Origin: Bacteroidia bacterium | Lineage (GTDB): Bacteria > Bacteroidota > Bacteroidia > UKL13-3 | Direction of reading: 5' to 3' | DNA: 26,736 nucleotides | Assembly (NCBI GenBank): GCA_022402405.1 | Contig: JAKRSG010000083.1 | Span: 1-26,736, forward strand | Shown here: in pieces, positions 1 to 10,800 of the stretch | How positions within the stretch are numbered: the stretch's first letter is position 1 | How the letters are laid out: the number at the start of each line of letters is the position of its first letter | Notes under the pieces: generated by a model | What the model was told of the DNA's origin: nothing | Seen by the model: the letters and a program-made list of their open reading frames with translations, nothing else | Database searches by the model: none | Made by a program: the position numbers and the translations under genes

Positions 1-1740
1 GCATGGATCGACTTTAACATGGATGGTTTGTTTACCAACGATGAGTTGGTGATGAATGAAATGAATGCACAGAACCTAACTAAGATTGATACCATTCTTG
101 TTTCAAACACACAGCGATTAGGAGTTACTAGACTGAGAGTAGGTGTAACCTATGCAGGAACACAGCTAAATCCAAGTGTAACCTTCTTAGGAGTGTTCAG
201 AGATTATACTGTAAACTTCCCGATGGATACAGTTAAACCTACTATGTCTTTAATTGGAAGTAGTACTACATTTACTGAGATTGGCAAAGCTTATATCGAT
301 TCAGGTGTAACAGCATTTGATAATATTGAAGGCGATATCAGCGCAAAGTTTGAAACTATTGGTAGTGTTGATACCAGTCAGGTTGGACCAAATTTACTTA
401 AATATATTGTAAGAGATTTATATGGTAATGTAAGCGATACATTATACAGAAATGTATTTGTTATCTTAAACCAAACTGGACCTTCACTAACACTTACTGG
501 GCCAGACCAGGTTTATGTTGAAGTATACAATTCATACACTGAGCCAGGTTTTATAGCTAGAGATAATCAAGGTAATCCAATTAATAATGCGGTTGTAATA
601 TCTAGTAATTTAGATACTACCAGTTTAGGTTTATATAGCAAAGTATATACTGTAGTAGATGCCTTTGGTTTAGTGGCAACTGTTCAAAGAGCTGTTACAG
701 TTGGAGATTCTACACGTCCGATTGTTGCTCCAAAAGCTAGTCCGTATGTTCATCAAGTTGGAACTGCTTTAGATGTAAATAGTATTGTAAATGTAACCGA
801 TAATTTCTGGCCACGTAGTTTTATTACATTAGATGTGCAAGGTGCTACGGCTGTGGATGTAAATAAAGTGGGAAGTTATTTTGTGTCTTTTGTTGCTAGA
901 GATAACAGTGGAAATGTAAGTAACCAAACCAATGTAAGAATCGACATTCGCGATACTCGTCCGCCGAGCATTGTTTTAAACGGATTTAATCCAATGGAAT
1001 GGGATGTAAAAACTCCATTTGTAGACCCAATGGTTACCGTTACCGATAATTATTGGCCTGCCAATACTGTGGTGGTAAATAGAAAAGGAACAATCAATCC
1101 TAATGTTATTGGAACCTATACATTATGGTATATTGCAACAGATCCTTCTGGTAACAAAGACTCTGTTTCTAGGGTTGTAAATGTAGTGGATAAGCAAAAA
1201 CCTGTAGTAGATCTATTGAATATTGGTACAGTAAATTTACCACGTTGGAAAGAATATATTGATCCGCCAGTTTCATTAATTGATAACTATAATACTGATG
1301 AGCAAATGCGCCCAAGTTTAATAGTAATTAATAGTTTACCTAAGAATGCAGAAGGCAAACATTTTGGAGATGGAATTGGATTGTTTAGCGTAAGATATAT
1401 TGTTAGAGATTTGTCGGGTAATCAATCTGATGAAGCCATTAGAAGAATTAACGTAATCTCTGCCGCTGGTGTTGATGATGTAATGAACTTAGATGGATTT
1501 ATGAGTGTATATCCAAATCCTAGTTCTGGAAAAGTAAACTTAAAACTTGCCGCAGCACATACAGAAAATGTAAATGTAACCGTATATGATATGCTTGGTA
1601 AAATTGTACATCAGATGCAGATTAACGGAAAAGATTTACAAGTAAACGAATTAGATTTAACCACACAGCCTAAAGGATTCTACATGTTAAGAGTTCAGGC
1701 TGGAGATAAAGTTTTTGCAAGAAAAATACAGGTTAACTAA
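1..1740 (+). CDS. T9SS-secreted GEVED/Ig-like repeat protein, 5' end missing
   Basis: This is the C-terminal part of a larger secreted or surface protein. The reading frame is open to the first base of the window (reading AWIDFN before the first Met at 19), so that Met is internal and the true start lies upstream. The first residues, with WIDFN...DG.F...DE and a later TRLRV, match a GEVED domain, a beta-sandwich common in Bacteroidetes exoproteins. After it, from about residue 70 counted from that Met, come five Ig-like repeats of about 80 residues. They resemble the DUF5011 family: each starts near a RPP/KP..L motif and ends in ...ARD.SGN.S... followed by a V.V strand. The last ~80 residues (from VYPNPSSG, about residue 497) form a type A T9SS sorting domain, so export by the T9SS and processing by PorU is expected. 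The ligand or substrate is unknown. A strong terminator follows at 1764. Confidence 0.9.
   Translation, partial: AWIDFNMDGLFTNDELVMNEMNAQNLTKIDTILVSNTQRLGVTRLRVGVTYAGTQLNPSVTFLGVFRDYTVNFPMDTVKPTMSLIGSSTTFTEIGKAYIDSGVTAFDNIEGDISAKFETIGSVDTSQVGPNLLKYIVRDLYGNVSDTLYRNVFVILNQTGPSLTLTGPDQVYVEVYNSYTEPGFIARDNQGNPINNAVVISSNLDTTSLGLYSKVYTVVDAFGLVATVQRAVTVGDSTRPIVAPKASPYVHQVGTALDVNSIVNVTDNFWPRSFITLDVQGATAVDVNKVGSYFVSFVARDNSGNVSNQTNVRIDIRDTRPPSIVLNGFNPMEWDVKTPFVDPMVTVTDNYWPANTVVVNRKGTINPNVIGTYTLWYIATDPSGNKDSVSRVVNVVDKQKPVVDLLNIGTVNLPRWKEYIDPPVSLIDNYNTDEQMRPSLIVINSLPKNAEGKHFGDGIGLFSVRYIVRDLSGNQSDEAIRRINVISAAGVDDVMNLDGFMSVYPNPSSGKVNLKLAAAHTENVNVTVYDMLGKIVHQMQINGKDLQVNELDLTTQPKGFYMLRVQAGDKVFARKIQVN
226..1462 (+). 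repeat. Five tandem Ig-like (DUF5011-type) domain repeats
   Basis: Protein-level repeats inside the first coding region. Five units of about 75-85 residues begin near DTVKPT, TGPSLTL, TRPIVAP, TRPPSIV and QKPVVDL. Most units carry a D-N or DN-Y/F-WP stretch in the middle and end with RD.(S/Y)GN followed by a beta strand. The third and fourth units are the most alike: both have VTDN(F/Y)WP and D(N/P)SGN. Such repeats usually act as stalk or spacer domains in surface proteins. Confidence 0.7.
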
Positions 1741-1763
1741 TAATAAGTAATAGTAAATAGTAA

Positions 1764-1795
1764 CAAAAAGGCCAATCTACTGATTGGCCTTTTTG
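1764..1795. terminator. Bidirectional hairpin terminator between convergent genes
   Basis: A perfect 13-bp inverted repeat, arms 1764-1776 and 1783-1795, with a 6-base loop. The GGCC core is flanked by A5 on the left and T5 on the right, so the hairpin has a U-tract whichever strand is transcribed. It lies 23 bases after the stop of the sorting-domain protein and 2 bases after the stop of tilS on the other strand, and so serves both. Confidence 0.9.
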
Positions 1796-1797
1796 TT

Positions 1798-3114
1798 TTA
1801 TATTATTTTTATTCTCAGATAAGTTTTGGTATTAATGGTTACCTTAAATCGATTGTCAATTTGATAAGGGCCAATGAAACAAATTTGATTGTGAGTTTCC
1901 ATTATCCAAGCTGATTCTTTTTGAAATAAGTTCAATTTTTTGTTGGTAAAATAGTCGGAGATCTTTTGCGTTTGGTTCAGACCAAGTGGTGCAAATTTAT
2001 CTCCCTGTTGCCATGGTCGGATTACCAATGGTAACGATATTTTATCAGCGTCTAGCCACCAAGTATTTTCTTCGAAGCCTGTGAATTCCTCGATTGAAAA
2101 AGAGTATTTTGTTTGATTGATTTCAAATTGAAATGGAAGCTTTTCTACACAAATATGAAGTGCACTTTTTGAGTCTTCTTTAATGATGAGTGTATTTCTA
2201 TCAATTAATAATTTGTGAGAGTTTGAGTAAAAAAGTGCACCAGAATGCTTGTTGACTAATGTAGCTATTATTTGCTCGCATTGATTAAAATTATAACCAA
2301 ATTTCTTTATCCATTCAAACAATAAAAACGCTGGAAATTCTTGAGCTAATAATTCTTTTAGTTGAATGATGTATTCGTTTTTATTTTCAACAACAATAGT
2401 TTTTTCAAGCTCATTTATTTTTTTTAAATAATAGTAATGGGTTGCTTGCATGAGATTAGAGTGATGCTGCATATTAGAAACAAACCCACTTTGCATTTGC
2501 AAAATTTTTGGTAGAATTTGGTGCCTAATATAGTTTCTACTATAATCGTCAGAATCATTGCTTGCATCGGTTCTAAATACGATTTGCTGCTCTTTTGCGT
2601 AGTCTAATAAATCTTGTTTTTTGGCAAAAAGTAGCGGACGAACGATATAGTCTCTTTTAGGTAAGATGCCTGCTAAACCTTTGGCGCCAGCGCCTCTTAT
2701 TAGGTTAAATAAAATAGTTTCTGCTTGGTCGTTTGCATGATGCGCTGTTACTAAATAGTTAAAAGATTCGGTTTGAACCAACTCATCAAACCACTGGTAT
2801 CTCAGAATTCTAGCAGCTTCCTGTGTTCCCTTTCCGCTTGCTTCCTTAAATGAAAGGGTATCAAAAGATTTATGATAATATGGTATATGGTTTTGTGTAC
2901 AATAGTTTTTAACGAATTGGGCATCAGCCTCGCTTTCAATACCCCTAAGGTTAAAGTTTACATGAGCACAGCTAACTTCGTATTTTTGGAGTTTTAATAG
3001 ATGCAGTAAAACCATTGAATCAACCCCGCCACTAACGGCTACCAAGAGCTTATGATTGGGTTCAAACAGTGAATTATTTTGAACAAAGCTTTGAAATTCT
3101 TTTAAAAGATTCAT
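1798..3114 (-). CDS. tilS: tRNA(Ile)-lysidine synthase TilS
   Basis: TilS converts the wobble cytidine (C34) of the CAU-anticodon isoleucine tRNA to lysidine using ATP and lysine. This switches the tRNA from reading AUG to AUA, an essential step in bacteria. The 438-residue protein has the usual length. The N-terminal PP-loop ATPase motif SGGVDS is at residues 28-33, followed by HVNFNLRG (51-58), the AHHANDQAET block (124-133), and the family-typical DASN (183-186) and RNYIRHQILP (193-202). The last ~90 residues, with RPWQQGDKFAPLG and KISDYF, match the TilS C-terminal tRNA-binding domain. The ATG is 37 bases from the ATG of the divergent OstA-like gene, and a TAATTTTG promoter-like box sits 10 bases upstream of it. 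Confidence 0.96.
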   Translation of the reverse strand: MNLLKEFQSFVQNNSLFEPNHKLLVAVSGGVDSMVLLHLLKLQKYEVSCAHVNFNLRGIESEADAQFVKNYCTQNHIPYYHKSFDTLSFKEASGKGTQEAARILRYQWFDELVQTESFNYLVTAHHANDQAETILFNLIRGAGAKGLAGILPKRDYIVRPLLFAKKQDLLDYAKEQQIVFRTDASNDSDDYSRNYIRHQILPKILQMQSGFVSNMQHHSNLMQATHYYYLKKINELEKTIVVENKNEYIIQLKELLAQEFPAFLLFEWIKKFGYNFNQCEQIIATLVNKHSGALFYSNSHKLLIDRNTLIIKEDSKSALHICVEKLPFQFEINQTKYSFSIEEFTGFEENTWWLDADKISLPLVIRPWQQGDKFAPLGLNQTQKISDYFTNKKLNLFQKESAWIMETHNQICFIGPYQIDNRFKVTINTKTYLRIKII

Positions 3115-3124
3115 TTTTACACCT

Positions 3125-3142
3125 CAAAATTAATTAGTTTTG
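3125..3142. promoter_or_regulatory. Overlapping divergent promoter region for tilS and the ostA-like gene
   Basis: Only 37 bases separate the two divergent start codons (tilS ATG at 3114, ostA-like ATG at 3152). In between are two exact matches to the Bacteroidetes -7 consensus TAnnTTTG. One is TAATTTTG on the minus strand (3132-3125), facing tilS. The other is TAGTTTTG on the plus strand (3135-3142), facing the ostA-like gene. They are two bases apart. Neither has a well-spaced -33 TTTG, and the plus-strand box would leave almost no leader, so the assignment is tentative. Confidence 0.35.
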
Positions 3143-3151
3143 ACCCAAATC

Positions 3152-4648
3152 ATGCGAATTATTACTTTTAGATATTTTTCTTTGTTCTTCCTGTATTTAA
3201 TTCTGGGACAAATATCGGCTCAAAATAAAAATAAAGTGGAGATTTTGGGGGCACAAAATTTTGAGTACCTCAAGCTGGGAAATAAAAATATCAGTAAACT
3301 TATTGGGAATGTGCAGCTAAAACAGCAAAATACCCTTATGTTTTGTGACAGCTCTCTCATATTTGAAAGCGAGAATGTAGTTGAGGCTTTTAATAATGTA
3401 AAGATTAATCATAATGATAGTGTAACCATTTTGGGTGATTATTTATATTATGATGGAAATACGAAAAAGGCATTGATTAAAGGCAATGTGCGAATGGTTG
3501 ATAAGCAAATGGAGCTAACCACAGATCAATTAGATTATGATTTAGCTAATCAGTTTGGATATTATGCCACAGGAGGTAAAATTGTAAGCAAAGAAAATAC
3601 TCTCACTAGCAATATTGGGTATTATTATGCGCGCAAGAATGAATTCTTTTTTAAGAAAAAAGTGTTGCTCACCAATCCAGATTATGTTATGCAAAGTGAT
3701 ACGCTTTTGTATAACACTTTAAATAAAACAGCCTATTTTTTTGGGTCAACCCAAATAAGTAGCGATAAGGATAAAATTCTATGTGAGAACGGCTGGTATA
3801 ATACCCAAAATGACCAATCTCAATTTAGTAAAAATGCTATTATTTTCACGGATAGGAAAATGTTGGAGGCTGATAGTTTATATTATGATAAACGAGCAAA
3901 AATTGGTAAAGCATATCGTAGAATCCATGTGTATGATTCGGTTCAGAAAATACATTTATATGGAGATAGAGGGATAAGTAATGGTAAAACTAAAATTACC
4001 TATGTAAATGGAAATAGCTATGCCTTAAAATTAATGGAGAAGATGGATAGTTTGTTTTTGTTTTCTGACACCTTGTTGGTAGCAGAGCGCACCCTTTCAC
4101 AGAAGCAATTGTTTAAAGCCTACCATCAAGTGCGTATATACAAATCGGATATGCAAGCAATTTGTGATAGTTTGGTATATATCCAAGACGACTCGTTGAT
4201 GCAATTATTTAAAAAGCCGATCATGTGGAACGGGGTAAATCAAATTACAGCTGATACCATTCTTTTTTATATTAACAACGGGAAATTGGATTCATTTAAT
4301 TTATTAAAGGATGCACTTATAGTAAGTAAAGAAAAGGGTGCTCACTATAACCAAATTAAAGGTAGAGATATGGCAGGCGCTATGGATAGTAGTATGTTAA
4401 AAGAGTTGAAGGTTTTTGGCAACGGGCAGAGCATTTTTTATGCTAAAGAAGATAGCGTGAATTATATAGGAGTTAATGTAGTAGATTGTAGTGAAATGAA
4501 TTTTGAGTTTAAGAATGGTCAGATTAATAAAGCTACTTTTATATCCTCACCAGATGCTACCCTGCACCCATTAGACGCATTGAAGCCTGAGGAGCTTAGA
4601 TTAAAAGGATTCAAATGGTTTGAGCATCTCAGACCTAAAAGGTTTTAG
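3152..4648 (+). CDS. OstA/LptA-like protein, probable LPS-transport periplasmic protein
   Basis: A 498-residue exported protein of the OstA-like family, which in Bacteroidetes is the counterpart of LptA or the periplasmic part of LptD in carrying lipopolysaccharide across the periplasm. An N-terminal signal peptide runs to ISA|Q (about residue 23). The mature part consists of recurring strands of the type seen in beta-jellyroll OstA domains, for example DYLYYDGNTKKALIKGNVRM and repeated DSL.Y blocks, where short units describe 'D..L.Y......A...G.V'. The frame could begin at a TTG at 3140, but the ATG at 3152 gives a cleaner signal peptide and is preferred. It lies alone between tilS and the giant secreted protein. 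The family is clear; the exact role in LPS transport is inferred from the family. Confidence 0.8.
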   Translation: MRIITFRYFSLFFLYLILGQISAQNKNKVEILGAQNFEYLKLGNKNISKLIGNVQLKQQNTLMFCDSSLIFESENVVEAFNNVKINHNDSVTILGDYLYYDGNTKKALIKGNVRMVDKQMELTTDQLDYDLANQFGYYATGGKIVSKENTLTSNIGYYYARKNEFFFKKKVLLTNPDYVMQSDTLLYNTLNKTAYFFGSTQISSDKDKILCENGWYNTQNDQSQFSKNAIIFTDRKMLEADSLYYDKRAKIGKAYRRIHVYDSVQKIHLYGDRGISNGKTKITYVNGNSYALKLMEKMDSLFLFSDTLLVAERTLSQKQLFKAYHQVRIYKSDMQAICDSLVYIQDDSLMQLFKKPIMWNGVNQITADTILFYINNGKLDSFNLLKDALIVSKEKGAHYNQIKGRDMAGAMDSSMLKELKVFGNGQSIFYAKEDSVNYIGVNVVDCSEMNFEFKNGQINKATFISSPDATLHPLDALKPEELRLKGFKWFEHLRPKRF

Positions 4649-4838
4649 CTTCATTTTCAATATAATTTATAAATTTAAATAAAAATAAAGAGAATAAGGC
4701 TTGCCTTTTAATTTCTTTTTAATTATTTTTGGGTTGTAAGAAATTAAAGTATTTTGAAAAAAAACGATCAAAAGTTTTTGATTAAAATATTTTTTTCCTA
4801 TTATTGATTTTTAAAGTTTGAACACAATTTAAAAACAC
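4649..4838. other. AT-rich gap between the ostA-like gene and the giant adhesin gene
   Basis: A 190-base, very AT-rich gap with no coding frame. It contains a weak 7-bp inverted repeat (4767-4773 with 4776-4782, core ATCAAAA/TTTTGAT) followed by a T-run at 4790-4796, which could be a poor terminator for the ostA-like gene. A TTAAAGTTTG box at 4811-4820, one base off TAnnTTTG over its last eight bases, may be the -7 element of the downstream gene. No convincing -33 partner is present. Confidence 0.3.
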
Positions 4839-7800
4839 ATGAAATACAACTACACTTTCAATGTTTTACGCTTCCTTGTATTGTTGGTAGCCTTTGGCCT
4901 ACTCAACAGTTCGAGACTGAATGCGCAAGGTTTGACTACTAACAAAACCTACATTGTTAATGGAGCACCGGATTTGGCTGCGCCCGTTGACACATTTGCC
5001 AATTTAACAGGACCGATTACTGGACCTACTTATGGTGCACTTACCTACTTAAATCAGTTTGGTATGAATGCTTCACAGACAGGAACAGGTCAGGTTATTT
5101 TCTTGCTATCTGCAGGATATAATCCTGTTGAGCCAACCGTGTTAAACATAGGTACACCAACAGGTGCAGGTGGATGGCCAAATATGTTTTGGAATGCAAA
5201 CAGTCCAATCGTTATTAAGCCGGCTGCTGGTCAAAATTTCACTATTACTACAGCAACTGTAGGAGCTAATCAAGCTTTGGTTAGATTTAATGGAGCTTGG
5301 TTTGCATCTATTGATGGTGAAGGAGCTGCTGGTCAAAGAAATTTAACATTTCTTTTGCCTACTTCAGCTACTCAGCCAACATCTAGGGTAATAGATTTTA
5401 TGCCTACAAGTGGACAAAGAATCCAGTCGGTAGGAATTAAAAATTGTAACATCATAGGTAATTCAAATGCCACATCAAATAACACATTTGCTGGCGTGTA
5501 TTTGGGAGGTGTAAATGCTGGAACACCAACGGCATTGGGTCAAAACCAAAATATTGAAGTAGTAAATAACTTGATTTTGGGAACTCAACACGGCGTTTAT
5601 TTCAGAGGTATAGCAAATACCGTTAATCTTCAAAATAGAAATGTAACCATCTCTAATAATACAATAGGAGATTATACCAATACCTTTAGACCTGGAGCAA
5701 CTGCTAATACAGGAGCTGCTAATGCAAATGGTATTTATTTAAATGCTGTTTCAAATGCGGTGGTATCTTCAAATACAATTAGAAATACTGTTGCTGCTGC
5801 ATCTAATTATAAAGGTGTATTTTTAACCAACGAAGGTGGTAGTCCAGGATTATCATTGGATTCAAACATTCAGGTAATCAATAATAGAATTTACAATTTA
5901 AATATCACCGCTTCAGGTGGTGTAACAGGTATTAGAATAAACTTAGGTTTGCATACTCAACATTTGAGATTATTGGTTGCAAACAACATGATTTCACAAT
6001 TATCTGCTACTGCTGCACAAGCTGCCATTAATGGCTTTGCTTACCCAGTAGGGATTTTGGTTGAGGATAATTCAGATAATATTGGATTAGAAGTATTCCA
6101 TAATTCCATCAATCTTACAGGCTCAACTTTACCTGCAAACTCATTTTCTGCATGTTTTGCTACTGGGCCTGCTGTTCGTGGTGGTATCATTATGATGAAC
6201 AACTCATATGCAAATAAAATGGGTCGTTTAACTAGTAACTTAACTAATTATACTATTTATAATGTTTTAACAACAAACCCAACGATTACACCGTTTGTAT
6301 ATAGTAGTTTTAATAATTATTTTACTTCTACATATGATGGTGGTACTGCTTATGTAGGTAGATTGCGTGGAAGAGATTTTACATCTTTAAAAGGATATAG
6401 AATGAATCATCTTTCAGATTCTACTTCTTATTCAACCATTCCTCCATTTAAGAATGATTCGGATTTAACTGTAAATAATGGTGTAAGTCATTGGACGTAC
6501 AACTCAGGAGCTAACTTAGGTATGTTCTTCAATTTCTATCCAACTATTTGGAGTGAAATTAGATTTAAAGTTAACTACGATATAAATAATACATCAAGAA
6601 GTGGTTTTGGAAGATTCACTACAATAGGTTGTCATGTTTGGGCTGGAGATTCTACTAATAGCAATATTAGTTTAAACGGACCAAGAACTTTTCCTATTAA
6701 TGGATTTACCCAACGCCCTACCATGTTAAATCAAAATGGTAGTTTCGCTACTATTGCAGAAGCAATTGATTATATTAACCACTATGGTGTGGGTGGTTCA
6801 GGAAATATAGTATTAGAGTTACAACCTGGATATAATGGTGAAACCACACATTTACCTGCTATTATAGATTACCCTGGTTCAAATTTAGGTCGCCCAGTAA
6901 TTTTCAAAACACAAACAGGCTTCTCTACCACTATTACAATGCCTAATCAAAATGCCATGAACAACTTAACTATCTTAAGATTCATGGGTGCTAATTGGGT
7001 AACATTTGATGGTGGAGTAAACAAATCTATTACGTTTGCAATGCCAGATTTAGCTACTAATGCTAATACACGTATTATAGCAATTACTCCAGTAGATACT
7101 GCAAGTAATAATATTACAATAACTAATTGTAAGTTAATTGGTAATAGTACAACTACTTCTGTTAATACAGGTATGGGTATTTATGTAGGTAATCCGTTTA
7201 CAAATGGAGTACCTTTAACTTCATTAAAATCTGGTTTAGATCATATTAAATTTGTTTCAAATGAAATTAGTGCCGTTAGAAGTGGTATTGAGTTTCATGC
7301 TCCAGGAACCTCTATCTTTAACTTAATTAAGAGTAATATAATTGGAGGAACAATTCCTGTAGGTACTGCGCAAAAGACAACTTATGTTGGCGGTATTGCA
7401 AATTCAGTGGGTATTAGAGTAAAAGGTTTGGTTACGAGTGTGATTGATAGCAATGTTGTTAGAAATTGTATTCCTACAGCTGCGGTATCGAATGGTTACA
7501 TGGGTATAGTGCTAGATGAAACGGGTGTTCCTGCATTCTCTGATATGGAGGTTGCCAGAAACTTTGCATACAATTTAGTAACCACCACTGGTACTTATAC
7601 AACAGGTATTCGTGTATTCTTGAATAACTCTGCAGATCCTCGTGGTATTCGAATTTTCAATAATTTTATTGGTAAGGTTATTGGAAATGGAACTGGGTTA
7701 AACTTTAGTAATTTAAATCCAGCGGGTATTATATTAGACGCAGCTGCAGCCAATACAAATGCAGGTATTGCGCTTGCTCACAATACTGTATTCTTAAATG

Positions 7801-10800
7801 GTGTAGGTTTAGGAAACAATAATAGTGGTAGTGCAGCTTTATTTGTGAGTGCAAATGTTAGAGGTGGTGTTGAAATCTGTAACAATATCTTTGGAAACAG
7901 ATTAAGTAGAACTTCTGCTGCTGGTAATCGTTATGCGGTTTTAGTTGGTTCTCCAACAACTCCTTTTAATACAAACGCTATTTTACCTTTTGCTGCTAAC
8001 AATAATAACTACTTTGCTACTGGTAATGGAAACAACTTTATTGGTGCCAGCAACAATGGTTCTGTAAATAGAATCAATATTAACGATTGGCGTTCATTTA
8101 CCGCTGCTGATCCTGCTTTAGCTGGTAGCGATGGTAATTCATTTAACTGGATAAGTACATTTAAAACAGATACTACTCCAGATGTAAACTTATTATATGG
8201 TGGTTTAGTACCAGGAGGAGCTTCATTTGTAACTGGTATCTGTAATGATATTTATGGTAATCCTCGTTACCAGTGTACAGGCGGACCAACAACAACCACT
8301 CGTTGGGTGGGAGCTGCTGAGGTTGGATTGCCTTATCCTTCTTTACAAGGAAATACTACTTACCAAATTAATGGTATTGATAATCCACCTACACCTTTTA
8401 GCCCTAACTCAGGAAGTTTCAAAACAGTAAGAAATGCTATTGATTACTTAAACTCACAAGGTGTGGATGATCCAAACTTTGGTGGTTTCAGAACTATTAA
8501 GTTAGAGATTGCTGCAGGCTATGTTGGTGAGTCAGATACATTCATGGGACCAATTACAGTATTAGATTACCCTCGTCAATCAAATACTCGTCCGGTTGTA
8601 TTAACTGTTGCTAGTGGTAGAAATGATACCATCCGCATTACTTCAAATGTTAATGCTGCCATTGCTCCAAATATGAGTTTGTTCCGTTTGAGTGGTTGTC
8701 AGTATTTCACAATTGATGGTAATAATGGTACTGCAGGACAAAGAAACTTAACTTTAGTATTACCTGCTAACTTTACTCAAGCTACCAACAAGGTTGTAGA
8801 TATCATAAGTGGTGTGGCTCCAATCACGTCTACCATGCCATTTACATCTAATAACACTATTAAAAACTGTAATATAATAGGTAATTCTACACCTACTACT
8901 ATCCAAACTTTTGCAGGAGTATATATGGGAGGTTTGGTTACTCCTTCTAATTCTGTTGTTGGTGGTAATGGACAAAACACAATCCAAAATAACTTTATAG
9001 GTGCTGTTCAAAACGGTGTTTACTTAAGAAGTAACGGCGTAGAAGCTGATATGGATAATGGTAATGCAGTAATTGGTAACACAATTGGTGGGACAATTGC
9101 TCCATCAACTAGTGGAAATACAAACTATTTTGGTGGTGCCGCTAATGCAGCTAGTATCATTGCCTTCTCTCAAATTAACTTACAAATCTCTAATAACACC
9201 ATTAGAAATAGTCATCCAAATTTTGGTTCACCACGTGCTATTGAATTAGCCACGGTTGCAACTCAATCTCCTATATTAAGCAGCCAAGTTAGAATTAATG
9301 CTAATACTATAGACAATATTCGTACAATTGCTGCAGGTGGTGCTTATGGTATTTTTGTTAACTTCTTAAATAACAATAATAATGTTAACAGAGATATCGT
9401 GATTTCTAACAATATGATTTCAGGTATTTCTGCACCAGGAACAAATGCTAGTGGTACTAACTTTGCTAACAACACTTTTGGTATCTATTTGAATGCATTA
9501 TCTAATATCGGAACAGCAAATCAATTTGTAGGTGTTGGTATTTATTACAACTCTATCAACTTAGGTGTTGGTTCAACCACAACAACTTCTAATGCATTAA
9601 GTGCATGTTTGGGTATTCCTTCGTTCATTAAGACAGGGGTAATGTCTCAAAACAATATCTTCCAAAACCGCACAGGCGGAACTGGTAACCCTAACAGAGT
9701 ATATGCAGTTGCTGTTGGTGGTTTAGATAATCCATTTACAACAAGCGATTACAACAACTACTTTACAAGTGCAAGTGCTCCTTCAATTGCCTCTAACTTC
9801 GGTGTGAATGCAAGTACTGCTGCTCCTGTAGTTCATAACCAATGGTTCGAAATCATGTCGTTCACTGGTCAAGATACTTTATCGCTTACTGGATTAGCTC
9901 CATTTACATCGGATAATAACTTATATATTCCAGCAAGTACTGCTTCTAATCTTTACCAAGCTGGTAAGCCGTTATTCCAAGTTATTAATGATATCACCGG
10001 TTCTCCTAGAAATTCATTCTTAAGTTGTATTGGTGCTCATGAGTTCAGTGGTACATATCAAGATAACGTAGCTCCACGTATTTTTAATGCTGGTGATGCT
10101 ACTGCTTGTCAGTCGGGACCAATTAACTTAGATTTTAACATCTACGACAAATTGTTAACTGCTGATACTTTATACTATAGATTAAATGGTGGTACAGTAC
10201 AAAATATTCAAGCTACATTAAGCATTGGTACTTTCCGTAAATATATTATTCCTGCTCAGCCAAGTGGTACTTTAATTGAGTACAGAGTTTCTGCAATAGA
10301 TTTCCCTGTTCCGCCAAATGTAGGTTCATTCCCTACTGGTAAAGTTTGGGATACTTTAAGCACGGGTATCAGTACATTCCCTTATACTAATGGTTTTGAA
10401 GGCGTAAATAATCCAGCTTGGACTTCTCAATCATTATCTGGTAATGCATTATGGGAAATTGGTTCAAACGGTTCTACTTCAAACCCTCCATTAGGAGCTC
10501 GTTCTGGAGTTAAGTCTGCTTTATTCCGTTCATCTGCATATCCTACCGTAGGTTCTTCTGCAAGATTAGTTTCTCCTTGTTTGGATTTCTCTAATACTCA
10601 AAGTCCAACTTTACGTTTCTATGTTTCTCAAAATAGTGATTTAGCTAACAAGCAAGATTCTATAGAGGTTAAAGTATCTTTTGGTGCTAATATTTGGTCG
10701 AATGCCTTGAGATCTGTGCGTCGTGTAAATCCAGATTATCCATTACCAGGATATACCATGGTAGAAGTTTGTTTAGCTGCTTTCAAAACAAGTGGTTTAA

